64,000 nt of DNA from Prevotella denticola (lineage in GTDB: Bacteria > Bacteroidota > Bacteroidia > Bacteroidales > Bacteroidaceae), in assembly GCF_900454835.1 (NCBI RefSeq), contig NZ_UGTM01000001.1:1364501-1428500 (forward strand), read 5' to 3'. Position numbers and translations under genes: made by a program. Under the pieces are notes generated by a model. That model had not been told where the DNA came from. It saw nothing but the letters and a program-made list of their open reading frames with translations, and ran no database searches. The first letter of the stretch is position 1, and each line of letters opens with the position of its first letter. Below, piece by piece: positions 53,078-60,917 of the stretch.

Positions 53078-53554
53078 TCATTCAGCTTTTCTCTGTCTGT
53101 CCATGACAGCTGTAAAGTTGACATCCAGCACATTAGCCTCCCTCAATGCCTGCTTGAGATCCATGATGGTTCCCATGTCTACATGGCGGTCGGCCTTTAT
53201 GCTAACGCTGAGCCGGCGGCGTTGTTCCGGCGGAAGTGCGGCGGAGAGATGGACAAGATAGTTCCTAATCTCAGGAATCGTCGTGATCCTGTCGTTGAGC
53301 TGGACGACCATTTCCTTTCCGTCCACCTTCCCGATCCGGTTGACCGGGCGGCCGATGTAAATGTACTGCACGCTCGACTTATTGTACAGACGGGACAGTT
53401 CCGTGGCCGAAGGTACCTGGTACTTCACGTGTACCGTCGTCTTCCGCATATGTACGACCAGCATGAAGAAGAAGAGGATAGAGAAGATCAGGTCGGGAAG
53501 GGAGGCCGTGTTCAACGCCGGTATTTCGTGTTTCCTGCTGCGATAGAGTCTCAT
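53078..53554 (-). CDS. ExbD/TolR-family biopolymer transport protein
   Basis: This 158-aa inner-membrane protein has one N-terminal transmembrane helix (LPDLIFSILFFFMLVVHM, with the membrane Asp of ExbD in LPDLIFS) and a periplasmic domain (VSIKADRHVDMGTIMDLKQALREANV). It forms a proton-driven motor with ExbB to energize TonB. Its start overlaps the upstream exbD by 4 nt. Confidence 0.92.
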   Translation of the reverse strand: MRLYRSRKHEIPALNTASLPDLIFSILFFFMLVVHMRKTTVHVKYQVPSATELSRLYNKSSVQYIYIGRPVNRIGKVDGKEMVVQLNDRITTIPEIRNYLVHLSAALPPEQRRRLSVSIKADRHVDMGTIMDLKQALREANVLDVNFTAVMDRQRKAE

Positions 53555-54096
53555 CTTCCACCTCCTTTCACCGTCTTCTCCAAACCGCCGACAGCATATA
53601 CCTCCGTAATACGGATGGGCACTTCGGAGGCCACCTGGTCCTGCTGTTCACGGCTGCACTGGTCGAACATCTTGCCGAACAGGCCAGACGAACGGCGGTT
53701 GCGCACGGCGTTATAGGCAGCCACCAGCTGGTCCTGCACATGGAGGTAGGTGTCGTAAGAGGCCTTACGGTCGGTCTGCAGCTGAATGAGATGCCCTTTT
53801 CCGTTGGCTTCTACGAACTGCACCGCACGCTGCCGTATTTCCTTCATCGTCACGGTCTTGCCGTCAAGCGTCACCCTGTTGCCGCCATCGATGACAAGGC
53901 GGATGACCCTTCTGCTGTCCACGGCTGCAGGAGTCTTCTTCGTCCTGTCGATAGCCGGAAGCCGGCGAGCCAGCCCCCGGTCGAGATCCATGGAGGATGC
54001 AACCAGGAAGAGTATCAGCAGCATGAACGAGATGTCAGCTGTCGAAGTCGTATTCAGCCCCGGGACGCTGCGTTTCTCCTTTCGTCGGAACATCAT
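53551..54096 (-). CDS. ExbD/TolR-family biopolymer transport protein
   Basis: This 181-aa protein starts MMFRRKEKRSVPGLNTTSTADISFMLLILFLVASSMD, with the conserved membrane Asp in TADISF. The periplasmic part contains HLIQLQTDRKASYDTYLHVQDQL. It is paired with a second ExbD, a common arrangement in this phylum. Both ends overlap neighbouring genes by 4 nt, indicating translational coupling. Confidence 0.92.
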   Translation of the reverse strand: MMFRRKEKRSVPGLNTTSTADISFMLLILFLVASSMDLDRGLARRLPAIDRTKKTPAAVDSRRVIRLVIDGGNRVTLDGKTVTMKEIRQRAVQFVEANGKGHLIQLQTDRKASYDTYLHVQDQLVAAYNAVRNRRSSGLFGKMFDQCSREQQDQVASEVPIRITEVYAVGGLEKTVKGGGR

Positions 54097-54605
54097 CTGT
54101 GCTCCTTTCTGTAATAACGCGTAGCCCCGAAAGCGACGACTCCCGCCGCCAGAACAAGCAGAAGCAGCGAACTGTTGACGAACATATCCGACATACGGAG
54201 CCAGAAGGCATCCGAGAACATCTGTCCGTTGACGCTCATCGCCTGCGTAGAACCGAAGACAAAAGTCAGGACAAGAATCAGAAACGTTACACCATAGGTA
54301 ATCCAGGCAATCTTCCGGGAGGGAATGCCGTTCGTCAGTCCTTCACGGCTGTTCGCTCTCCGCACGCCATACACGACAGCCACGACCGACGCAAGGACGG
54401 CCAAGCCGAGCAGAATACCCATGAAGCCGAGCAGGACATCGGTCAGCAGCGGAGCCTTGAAAGACGGGTCGGCGGCATACGGTAAGTCGAACCCGACGAG
54501 ATAGAACGCCAGAAAGACAACAGCAGAAAGAGCTACTGTCACATAGAGAACACGCTGCGATATGCGTTCCTCATCCATCTTTGCCAACCCTTTTATCTTT
54601 TTCAT
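54093..54605 (-). CDS. three-helix membrane protein between exbB and exbD
   Basis: ATG 54605 (MKKIKGLAKMDEERISQR) is preferred to 54644 because the longer form adds a Cys/Arg-rich stretch without family character. Three membrane segments are visible (VALSAVVFLAFYLVGF, LLGFMGILLGLAVLASVVAV, WITYGVTFLILVLTFVFG), plus a fourth near the C-terminus (LLLLVLAAGVVAFGA). The family is not recognised by name. The fixed place in the exbB-exbD operon suggests an accessory part of the TonB motor. Confidence 0.75.
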   Translation of the reverse strand: MKKIKGLAKMDEERISQRVLYVTVALSAVVFLAFYLVGFDLPYAADPSFKAPLLTDVLLGFMGILLGLAVLASVVAVVYGVRRANSREGLTNGIPSRKIAWITYGVTFLILVLTFVFGSTQAMSVNGQMFSDAFWLRMSDMFVNSSLLLLVLAAGVVAFGATRYYRKEHR

Positions 54606-54649
54606 CTTGCACCTCCAATTAATACAATGCCGTCCATCCGGCAACTCGT

Positions 54650-55468
54650 CTACTTGTCAACTCGTCCAACTGTCAGCTTATACTTCATGATCGCATCCAG
54701 CAGCGAGATGGCCGACTCCTCCATCTGTGCCGTAATATGCTCGATCTTCGAGAGAATATAATTGTAGAACACCTGCAGGACAAGGGCCACGATGATACCG
54801 AAAATGGTCGTTATCAGTGCCACCTTCATGCCGGCCGCCACGATCGTAGGGCTGATGTCGCCGGCCTCCTGTATCTGGTCGAACGCCATCACCATGCCGA
54901 TGACCGTCCCCAGAAAACCGAGCGACGGAGCCATGGCGATGAAGAGCGTAATCCACGAGCAGCCTTTCTCGAGGTTGGCACTCTGCACACTGCCGTAGGA
55001 GGTAACGCTCCGTTCGATGTTCTCGATGGAGTCATCGATGCGCAACAGGCCCTGGTAACAGATGGATGCCACCGGACCGCGCGTGTCACGGCTCAGCGTC
55101 TTGGCCTGTTCGATGTCGCCGGCCGCTATCATATCCTCCAGTCTGCCCACGAACCGTTTGGCATCGATCTCCGACAGACTCAGATAGATGATGCGCTCAA
55201 TGCAGAACGCCAGCCCCAGCACCAGCGCCAGTGCCACAAGCGACATGAAGCCCGCATTGCCCTCGATGAACTTCCGCTTCAGCGACTGGTGGAAGCCGGC
55301 ATCCTTTGCCGAAGGCTTCTGCACGGCAGCCGTGTCCGCCACGCCTGTGGCATCCAGTGCCGCATCCGACAGTGTATCGGCAGCAGCGGCAGGCTGGGCC
55401 TGCAGAACTGTCGAGCAAGAGAAAGTGAGAATGGTTATGATTGCTGACAGCGCAATTATTTTCCTCAT
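54650..55468 (-). CDS. ExbB/TolQ/MotA-family proton channel protein with N-terminal signal peptide
   Basis: The protein begins with a signal peptide (MRKIIALSAIITILTFSCSTVLQA) and an Ala/Asp-rich linker. Three transmembrane helices follow (FMSLVALALVLGLAFCIERIIYL; TLFIAMAPSLGFLGTVIGMV; VALITTIFGIIVALVLQVFYNYIL). APSLGFLGTVIGMVMAF is the MotA/TolQ/ExbB signature. It is the first gene of the four-gene TonB-motor operon. A tonB gene is not found in the window. Confidence 0.92.
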   Translation of the reverse strand: MRKIIALSAIITILTFSCSTVLQAQPAAAADTLSDAALDATGVADTAAVQKPSAKDAGFHQSLKRKFIEGNAGFMSLVALALVLGLAFCIERIIYLSLSEIDAKRFVGRLEDMIAAGDIEQAKTLSRDTRGPVASICYQGLLRIDDSIENIERSVTSYGSVQSANLEKGCSWITLFIAMAPSLGFLGTVIGMVMAFDQIQEAGDISPTIVAAGMKVALITTIFGIIVALVLQVFYNYILSKIEHITAQMEESAISLLDAIMKYKLTVGRVDK

Positions 55469-55552
55469 AATTTCAAACCCCTTGGGGTCTCCTTGGTTTA
55501 TATACCGGCATCATTACCTTTTTACAATGAAAGGCACGACAGCCTTTTCTGG

Positions 55553-55571
55553 CGGGGCAGGACCTGCCCCG
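55553..55571 (-). other. perfect GC-rich hairpin in the exbB leader
   Basis: CGGGGCAG-GAC-CTGCCCCG forms an 8-bp all-match stem with a 3-nt loop. It lies between the promoter and exbB, so it is in the 5' untranslated region and may influence mRNA stability or expression. Confidence 0.6.
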
Positions 55572-55581
55572 ATTATCTGCG

Positions 55582-55613
55582 CAAAGGTATATAAAAATGT
55601 AATAACCGCCAAG
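55582..55613 (-). promoter_or_regulatory. promoter of the exbB operon
   Basis: On the - strand -7 TACCTTTG (55582-55589) has an imperfect -33 (CTTG, 55610-55613) 20 bp upstream. The leader would be about 105 nt. Confidence 0.6.
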
Positions 55614-55650
55614 TCTTTGTGCTTTAAAAGATTTTAAAGACCCGTGGCTG

Positions 55651-56124
55651 CTACGGAACCGGCACTCCACGGGTGTTCTTGGTCTCGTCGATGACGAAGA
55701 TACTGTGCAGGCTTCCGATACAGTCGATCTTGCCCAGGGTGTTGAGCATGAACTGCTGGTAGCTCTTCATATCCTGTGCATACACCTTGATGAGGAAGTC
55801 GTAATCGCCGCTGGTGTTATAGCACTCCGTAATCTCGTCAATGCCCTGCACCACGTCCATGAATTCCTGGATAAGTGCCTGAGTATGCTGCTTCAGCCGG
55901 ATATTGCACAGCACGAGGATACCGTTCCCCACCTTGTGGGCATCGACGACGGCCATGTAACGCACAATGTAACCCTCACGCTCCAGCCGCTTCTGCCGCT
56001 CGAAGACCGGAGACGGCGAGAGGTGGACACGTGCAGCCAGCTCCTTCACCGTCAGATGGGAGTCCTGCTGCAGGATTTTCAGAATCCGGCGGTCTGTCTC
56101 ATCTAGACTGGTTGTATGCTCCAT
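55651..56124 (-). CDS. Lrp/AsnC-family transcriptional regulator
   Basis: ATG 56124 (MEHTTSLDETDRRILKILQQD) is taken in preference to the GTG at 56133. The helix-turn-helix is VKELAARVHLSPSPVFERQKRLEREGYI, and the ligand domain contains ITECYNTSGDYDFLIKVYA. The gene diverges from a methionine-synthase-like gene with about 150 bp between starts. A perfect palindrome at 56140-56154 sits right in front of it. Amino-acid-responsive control of both genes is inferred. Confidence 0.92.
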   Translation of the reverse strand: MEHTTSLDETDRRILKILQQDSHLTVKELAARVHLSPSPVFERQKRLEREGYIVRYMAVVDAHKVGNGILVLCNIRLKQHTQALIQEFMDVVQGIDEITECYNTSGDYDFLIKVYAQDMKSYQQFMLNTLGKIDCIGSLHSIFVIDETKNTRGVPVP

Positions 56125-56139
56125 TTCTTCCACTTTTTG

Positions 56140-56154
56140 CAGAATAATATTCTG
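56140..56154. promoter_or_regulatory. 15-bp palindrome, probable Lrp/AsnC operator
   Basis: CAGAATAATATTCTG is an exact palindrome about the central A, of the size and AT-rich centre typical of Lrp-family sites. It lies 15 nt upstream of the regulator's ATG, fitting autoregulation. Confidence 0.55.
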
Positions 56155-56174
56155 TCAGATTGAACAAAACACAG

Positions 56175-56182
56175 CAAAGGTA
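56175..56182 (-). promoter_or_regulatory. -7 box of the Lrp/AsnC gene
   Basis: The - strand reads TACCTTTG, 50 nt before ATG 56124. The palindrome lies just downstream of the predicted transcription start. The -33 is weak. Confidence 0.5.
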
Positions 56183-56210
56183 GCATATTTTCCTGAATCA
56201 TGCAGGATAT

Positions 56211-56241
56211 TTTGAGGATAATTATCTTTTGCATAACTTTG
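56211..56241 (+). promoter_or_regulatory. consensus promoter of the MetE-C-like gene
   Basis: -33 TTTG (56211-56214) and -7 TAACTTTG (56234-56241) are separated by exactly 19 bp. The ATG at 56282 leaves a leader of about 35 nt. Confidence 0.8.
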
Positions 56242-56281
56242 CACCCACAATCCGTCAGGAACAAACAAGAAAACAAAAGAT

Positions 56282-57403
56282 ATGAGCAACATTCCATCCA
56301 ACGCACCTTACCGTGCCGACATCGTGGGCAGTTTCCTCCGCCCGGCAGAACTGAAGGAGGCAAGAAAACAGTTTACAGAAGGAAAGATAGACCGCCGGCA
56401 GCTGAAAGCCGTGGAAGACCGCCTGATTACCGACCTGATTGCCAAACAGAAGGCGCACGGCCTGAAAGTGATCACCGACGGCGAGTTCCGGAGAAGCTAC
56501 TGGCATCTGGACTTCATGTGGGGATTCAACGGCATCGAGGAGATAGAACTCGAACACGGCTATCAGTTCCACGGCGAGGAGACGACACCGGGCTCTATCC
56601 GCCTGACAGGACGCATCAGCGGAGAGAACCACCCCTTCGTCGAGCACTTCAGGTTCGTCAAACAGTTCGAAGAGGAGGGTATCACCGCACGCCAGACAAT
56701 CCCCGCACCGGCGCAGCTGCTCGCCGAGCTTTACCGGGGCGACAACACGAAGAACACGGAGGCGGTGTACCCGGACTTCGACCTGCTCCTGCACGACATC
56801 GCCGAGGCTTACCGGCAGGTAATAGCCGACCTCTACGCTGCAGGCTGCCGCAACATACAGTTCGACGACTGTACATGGGGAATGATCGTCGACAAGGATT
56901 ACTGGAAGGCGCGCGAGGGCGACCACGCCACCCTGGAGAACGAGGCGGAGAAATACCTGAAGATAAACAACCTCGCACTCGAAGGCAGACCGGCCGACAT
57001 CGCTTTCACCACCCACATCTGCCGGGGCAACTACCATTCCACCTACGCCTGCCGGGGGGCTTACGACCCGGTGGCACCGTTCGTCTTCGCACAGGAGAAT
57101 GTCGATGCGTTCTATCTGGAATACGACGACGAACGTTCCGGAGGTTTCGAACCGCTGGAATACGTGCCTGCCGACAAGAAAGTCGTACTGGGACTGATTA
57201 CGACCAAACGGCCGGAGCTGGAGGACGAAGCGCAGGTCAAGGCACGCATTGCAGATGCCGAACTGTATGTCGCCCACGACAACCTCTGCCTCAGTCCGCA
57301 GTGCGGCTTCGCTTCCTGCGAAATCGGCAACAAACTGACCGAGGAGGAACAATGGGCGAAGATCGACCTCGTGCAGAAGATCGCCGCCGACGTGTGGAAA
57401 TAA
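56282..57403 (+). CDS. cobalamin-independent methionine synthase C-terminal-like methyltransferase (YxjG/YxjH type)
   Basis: This 373-aa single-domain MetE-like (UROD/MetE fold) enzyme probably transfers a methyl group to homocysteine. It opens YRADIVGSFLRPAELKEAR with ITDGEFRRSYWHLDFMWGF. Zinc ligands of the family are visible: His and Cys in THICRGNYHS, a Glu in LEYDDERSGGFEPL and Cys in SPQCGFASC. It lacks the N-terminal half of full MetE, so the methyl donor may differ from methyltetrahydropteroyl-triglutamate. It is divergent to an Lrp/AsnC regulator. Confidence 0.88.
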   Translation: MSNIPSNAPYRADIVGSFLRPAELKEARKQFTEGKIDRRQLKAVEDRLITDLIAKQKAHGLKVITDGEFRRSYWHLDFMWGFNGIEEIELEHGYQFHGEETTPGSIRLTGRISGENHPFVEHFRFVKQFEEEGITARQTIPAPAQLLAELYRGDNTKNTEAVYPDFDLLLHDIAEAYRQVIADLYAAGCRNIQFDDCTWGMIVDKDYWKAREGDHATLENEAEKYLKINNLALEGRPADIAFTTHICRGNYHSTYACRGAYDPVAPFVFAQENVDAFYLEYDDERSGGFEPLEYVPADKKVVLGLITTKRPELEDEAQVKARIADAELYVAHDNLCLSPQCGFASCEIGNKLTEEEQWAKIDLVQKIAADVWK

Positions 57404-57423
57404 AGATGCCTGTGGAAACACAT

Positions 57424-57460
57424 TGAGGGCGTGCCCGACAGTCTGCCGGGTACGCCCTCA
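57424..57460 (+). terminator. terminator after the MetE-C-like gene
   Basis: TGAGGGCGTGCCCG and the matching CCGGGTACGCCCTCA form a stem of about 13 bp with one mismatch, 21 nt past the stop, followed by TTCC. Confidence 0.7.
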
Positions 57461-57614
57461 TTCCGTTCATACGCCGTTCCGGTTGTCCGCCATCAGAACC
57501 GCACAGAAAAACTTAGTCGGAAATCCCGACACATCTCAAGGCTGGCTTTAAACAGCCGCCGTCACACAACCCTGTCAGCCAACTTGTCAACTCGTCGACT
57601 GTCAACTCGTCCAC

Positions 57615-58463
57615 TCACTTCCCCGTTCTTATATTGAATTCCGTCACCTTGCTGATACTCTTCTGTCCTTGCAGGACCGTCACGGCGAATGCGACCCTCC
57701 CGGTCTTCAGTTTCTTGTCAGCCTTCACAAGTGCCGTGTAGCGGATGCCCTTGCCGGGGGCGATGCTCTCCACATGAATGGAAGGACTGATGTAGATGTG
57801 CGGATTGCCTGTCGTCTCCAGCACCGAGGGCTGAACATCATAGACAGGCTTCTCCCCGCGGTTCATCACCTCGAAGATGATCTTTCCGACCTCATTGCGC
57901 GAGAGCACACCGTCCTGGTTGTCATCCACAAAGCGGGCATTCAGGATCTCGATGTTAGGCGTATAGCGGTAACTTCCGGCCAGCTCCTCCACACTCGACT
58001 CCGCCGGAGCCTTTGTCTTGGACTGGGCGGCACTGTAATCGCCTGTATAGTCACTCCCCTGGAAGTCGTAGAGGCGGTCGTCGCCGGAGTTCATCGCATC
58101 AAATCCGCTGCTGTCACGCCTGCCGGACAGGGCGTAGTCGTCCGTCTGGCTGTAATCATCCCACCCAGTATGGCTCCGCTGCATACGGGCCTTGCGCTGC
58201 TGCACTTTCTCATAGCGGTCGTGTACCTCATCCTGCGTACGCTGGTCGGCCTTTGCTCCTGCCGAAGCACCGATAATGGCACCGCCCGCCATGCCAACAA
58301 TCGTCCCTATATCCGAACCGCGTGCGCCGCCCGCAATACCACCGATGGCACTACCCAGCACGCTGCCCAGCGATCCGCCGGTCATCGCTCCCGAGCCGGC
58401 ATACGTCCCGCAGCTGCTCAGCAGGACAGCTGCCGAAATCGGTAGAATAAACAATTTCTTCAT
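57615..58463 (-). CDS. glycine-zipper lipoprotein with EF-hand-like motif
   Basis: This 282-aa lipoprotein has the signal MKKLFILPISAAVLLSSC. A glycine-zipper segment (GGSLGSVLGSAIGGIAGGARG and IGTIVGMAGGAIIGASAGAKA) follows, as in 17-kDa antigen/YMGG-like outer-membrane lipoproteins. A charged linker leads to a C-terminal beta domain containing DDNQDGVLSRNE, a canonical EF-hand/dockerin-like calcium loop. It is monocistronic behind a good promoter. Function is unknown; membrane-associated oligomer formation is typical of glycine zippers. Confidence 0.78.
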   Translation of the reverse strand: MKKLFILPISAAVLLSSCGTYAGSGAMTGGSLGSVLGSAIGGIAGGARGSDIGTIVGMAGGAIIGASAGAKADQRTQDEVHDRYEKVQQRKARMQRSHTGWDDYSQTDDYALSGRRDSSGFDAMNSGDDRLYDFQGSDYTGDYSAAQSKTKAPAESSVEELAGSYRYTPNIEILNARFVDDNQDGVLSRNEVGKIIFEVMNRGEKPVYDVQPSVLETTGNPHIYISPSIHVESIAPGKGIRYTALVKADKKLKTGRVAFAVTVLQGQKSISKVTEFNIRTGK

Positions 58464-58487
58464 AACTTACAAATTACTTTATGTTTA

Positions 58488-58519
58488 CAAAGGTAGTCAT
58501 ATACTCCCATATCCGCAAA
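58488..58519 (-). promoter_or_regulatory. promoter of the glycine-zipper lipoprotein gene
   Basis: On the - strand -33 TTTG (58516-58519) and -7 TACCTTTG (58488-58495) are spaced by 20 bp. The start codon is 25 nt downstream. Confidence 0.75.
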
Positions 58520-58597
58520 GCCATTTCCCTACCAGACGAGGGGGAAACCCTAAAACTGCACTTCCCAACCGATCGGGAATACGATTCCCAACCGATA

Positions 58598-58634
58598 GGT
58601 ACACCTGTTCCCAACGGCTGGGAACAGGAGTACC
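58598..58634. repeat. palindromic GGGAACAGGAGTACC repeat
   Basis: GGTACACCTGTTCCC and GGGAACAGGAGTACC are inverted with one mismatch around a 7-nt loop. The right arm plus AGACAC is identical to the third unit of the tandem array at 25418-25505. Confidence 0.85.
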
Positions 58635-58775
58635 AGACACTGGTAAAAACGGACTTTTGTAGCAGTGCATCAGCCTGAAAACAAGAATCGCATATTTAAC
58701 AATAGAAGATTATTCATTTTATTGCGAATATCCTATAAACTTCATCAAGACATTCTTTATATGGAGAAAAAAACG

Positions 58776-58783
58776 TATCTTTG
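58776..58783 (+). promoter_or_regulatory. -7 box of the XRE regulator
   Basis: TATCTTTG lies 20 nt before the ATG at 58804. No -33 TTTG is found; the gene may rely on other upstream elements. Confidence 0.5.
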
Positions 58784-58803
58784 CCAAGAGAAACGATTAC
58801 TAT

Positions 58804-59028
58804 ATGGCAAGTAAAAATTTAAATAGGCTAAAAGTAGTTCTTGCAGAAAAGCGACGGACGAACAAATGGCTGGCTGAACAGTTAGGTAAAGACCAAACAA
58901 CCGTATCTAAATGGTGTACCAATTCAAGTCAGCCCGATTTAGGCAATCTGATGCAGATTGCAAAAATATTAGATGTAGAACTGACTGACTTGGTAAGGTT
59001 CGAAGAATTTAAGAAAGGCAACGTATGA
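58804..59028 (+). CDS. XRE-family helix-turn-helix regulator
   Basis: This 74-aa Cro/C1-type protein has the HTH NKWLAEQLGKDQTTVSKWCTNSSQPDLGNLMQIA. Its stop overlaps the methylase ATG (59025), so the two are translationally coupled. Small regulators placed directly before a methylase are typical of controlled restriction-modification loci (C proteins). That role is inferred from position. Confidence 0.9.
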   Translation: MASKNLNRLKVVLAEKRRTNKWLAEQLGKDQTTVSKWCTNSSQPDLGNLMQIAKILDVELTDLVRFEEFKKGNV

Positions 59029-59146
59029 AACCAATTATTAAATATCGTGGAGGAAAAAGTAAGGAAATAAAGAATTTCTTACAGTTTATTCCTCATGATT
59101 ACGATAAATATGTCGAACCTTTTGCGGGTGGTGCTGCCCTATATTT
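59025..59146 (+). pseudogene. Dam-like DNA adenine methylase, 5' fragment
   Basis: The gene begins at ATG 59025 (MKPIIKYRGGKSKEIKNFLQ) and contains the AdoMet-binding motif YVEPFAGGAALY before it is cut by the IS982 element at 59147. With the IS in place the frame ends after seven foreign codons. Excision on paper (removing 59147-60174 and one copy of TATATTT) joins it in frame to 60182 as FAGGAALYFYLEPQQALIND, the normal D12 class sequence. The full gene would encode 285 aa. Confidence 0.93.
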
Positions 59147-59190
59147 ACCCGTTGGCGGAATTAAAATGTAGCTATAATGATATACAAAAA

Positions 59191-59263
59191 GTTGCACATA
59201 TCGTTGATTTTTAGTAACTTAGTGAAGTCAAAACCATTAAGTACAAATCCTCGTATGTGCAAC
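59191..59263 (+). promoter_or_regulatory. hairpin covering the IS982 transposase start codon
   Basis: GTTGCACATA (59191-59200) pairs perfectly with TATGTGCAAC (59254-59263). The second arm contains the ATG at 59255. Transcripts entering from outside would hide the start codon; mRNA begun within the loop would not. Confidence 0.6.
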
Positions 59264-60160
59264 TTATACACAAAATTCGTCAAAATCCTTGAGATATGCA
59301 AGCAATTCTCTCACAACCTTGTCAATGAGCAGGGAAATATACCCCGTCGTGGTCCCATGCCAAAATTTTCAGATTTGGAGGTCGTTGCCTTGTCCTTGAC
59401 AGCGGAATCAGAGAGCATTGATAGTGAAAAATGGCTTTTTGATTATAAGCTTCAGGAGTACAAAGACAAAATACCTAACCTCATATCTCGCAGGCAATTC
59501 AACGACCGTAGAAAGAATACCGCAGGATTATGCGAAGACATACGAAAGAGAATCGCTGCCCAAATGGACGGTGGGGAAACTCAATTCTTCGTAGATTCCA
59601 AGCCGATAGCCGTATGCAGGGTTGCCAGAGGGAAGCGTTGCAAGATGGGGCGAATGGGAGATTTCTCACAAGCACCGGATTTCGGCTTCTGTGCATCTCA
59701 AAATATGTATTACTTTGGCTATAAACTCAATGCACTCTGTGGGTTAAGTGGGGTGATACACTCCTATGACTTGTCAAAGGCCAGCGTGCATGACCTCAAT
59801 TATATGAAAGATGTCAAGCTGGTCTATCATGACTGTAACATCTATGGCGACAAGGGATATATAGGGGCTGATGTTCAACTCGATCTTTTCCAAACGGCTC
59901 ACATTAGATTGGAATGTCCATATAGGCTGAACCAAAAGAATTGGAAACCAAAATTAATCCCTTTTGCCAAAGCCAGAAAAAGGATTGAAACTCTCTTCTC
60001 ACAACTCACAGATCAATTTTTGGTTATCAGGAATTATGCGAAAATAACAAATGGTCTGTTTGCCCGAATAATCGGGAAAATTAGTGCGCTGACCATATTA
60101 CAATATGTCAACTTTATTAATAACAAACCCATCGGAAGAATTAAATACGCACTAAATTAA
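59255..60160 (+). CDS. IS982-family transposase
   Basis: This is a DDE transposase of about 301 aa. ATG 59255 (MCNLYTKFVKILEICKQFS) is chosen because it gives the usual family N-terminus; the frame from 59177 adds 26 atypical residues. Family motifs are PKFSDLEVVALSLTAE, FFVDSKPIAVCRVARGKR (first Asp), YGDKGYIGADVQ (second Asp) and RKRIETLFSQL (Glu). No frame disruption is visible, so it should be functional. Confidence 0.93.
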   Translation: MCNLYTKFVKILEICKQFSHNLVNEQGNIPRRGPMPKFSDLEVVALSLTAESESIDSEKWLFDYKLQEYKDKIPNLISRRQFNDRRKNTAGLCEDIRKRIAAQMDGGETQFFVDSKPIAVCRVARGKRCKMGRMGDFSQAPDFGFCASQNMYYFGYKLNALCGLSGVIHSYDLSKASVHDLNYMKDVKLVYHDCNIYGDKGYIGADVQLDLFQTAHIRLECPYRLNQKNWKPKLIPFAKARKRIETLFSQLTDQFLVIRNYAKITNGLFARIIGKISALTILQYVNFINNKPIGRIKYALN

Positions 60161-60181
60161 TTCCGCCAACGGGTTATATTT

Positions 60182-60917
60182 TTATTTGGAGCCACAGCAG
60201 GCATTGATTAATGACATAAACACAAGACTCACAGATTTCTACTTGACGGTTCAAAATAACTATGAACAGTTAAAGAAAGAATTGGACAGCTTGGAAAGCA
60301 TTTATCATTCCAATCAAATAGAATATGAAATACAGAAAAAATCTGAGGTTATGCAAGGATATGTCGAAAATAAGAATGAAGTTTTGTATTACTTACTCAG
60401 AGATATGTATAATGGAAAGATTGAAAAAAAATATTTAGAAGCAACATTGTATTACTTTATAAATAAAACATCATATTCGGGAATGTTGAGATTCAATTCT
60501 AAAGGTGAATTTAATGTTCCTTTTGGTCGATATAAAAATTTCAATACCAAAATGGTATCGGAAGAGCATAGTGCATTATTGAGAAGAACAGAAATTACAC
60601 AAATGGATTACTCTAAAGTATTTGAGAGATGTTCTACCACAGATTTCGTTTTTCTGGATCCTCCATATGATTGTGTGTTTACTGATTATGGAAATGTTGG
60701 CGGGAATGACTTTTTGGAACAGAACCAAGTAAAATTGGCTGAAGATTTCCGAAATTTGTCTGCAAAGTCTTTGATGATAATAGGAAAGACTGAACTCACA
60801 AAAAAATTGTATGAACCATATATTGAAGCAGAATACTCTAAGAAGTATGCGGTAAATATTAGAAATCGCTTCAAAGCGGAAAGTATGCATTTAATTATAA
60901 CTAATTATAATATATAA
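60182..60917 (+). pseudogene. Dam-like DNA adenine methylase, 3' fragment
   Basis: This is the continuation of the methylase after the IS. It has LEPQQALINDINTRLTDFY, the variable recognition region and the catalytic motif TDFVFLDPPYDCVF (DPPY, N6-adenine type), ending MHLIITNYNI. TTG 60186 is the first in-frame start, so a separate translation product would lack the AdoMet motif FAGG and be inactive. The next gene starts right after the stop. Confidence 0.92.

Larger units (their letters stand above)
58464..58803. other. intergenic region between the glycine-zipper gene and the acquired island
   Basis: It contains the lipoprotein promoter, the palindromic repeat and the -7 box of the XRE gene, listed separately. 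Base composition shifts to AT-rich from about 58.68 kb, which marks the probable left border of the island. Confidence 0.6.
59147..60174 (+). mobile_element. IS982-family insertion sequence, 1028 bp, with 7-bp target duplication
   Basis: The terminal inverted repeats are perfect over 18 bp (ACCCGTTGGCGGAATTAA at the left; complement at 60157-60174). Direct repeats TATATTT at 59140-59146 and 60175-60181 are the target duplication. The single transposase ORF is intact. The insertion splits the methylase gene. Confidence 0.95.
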
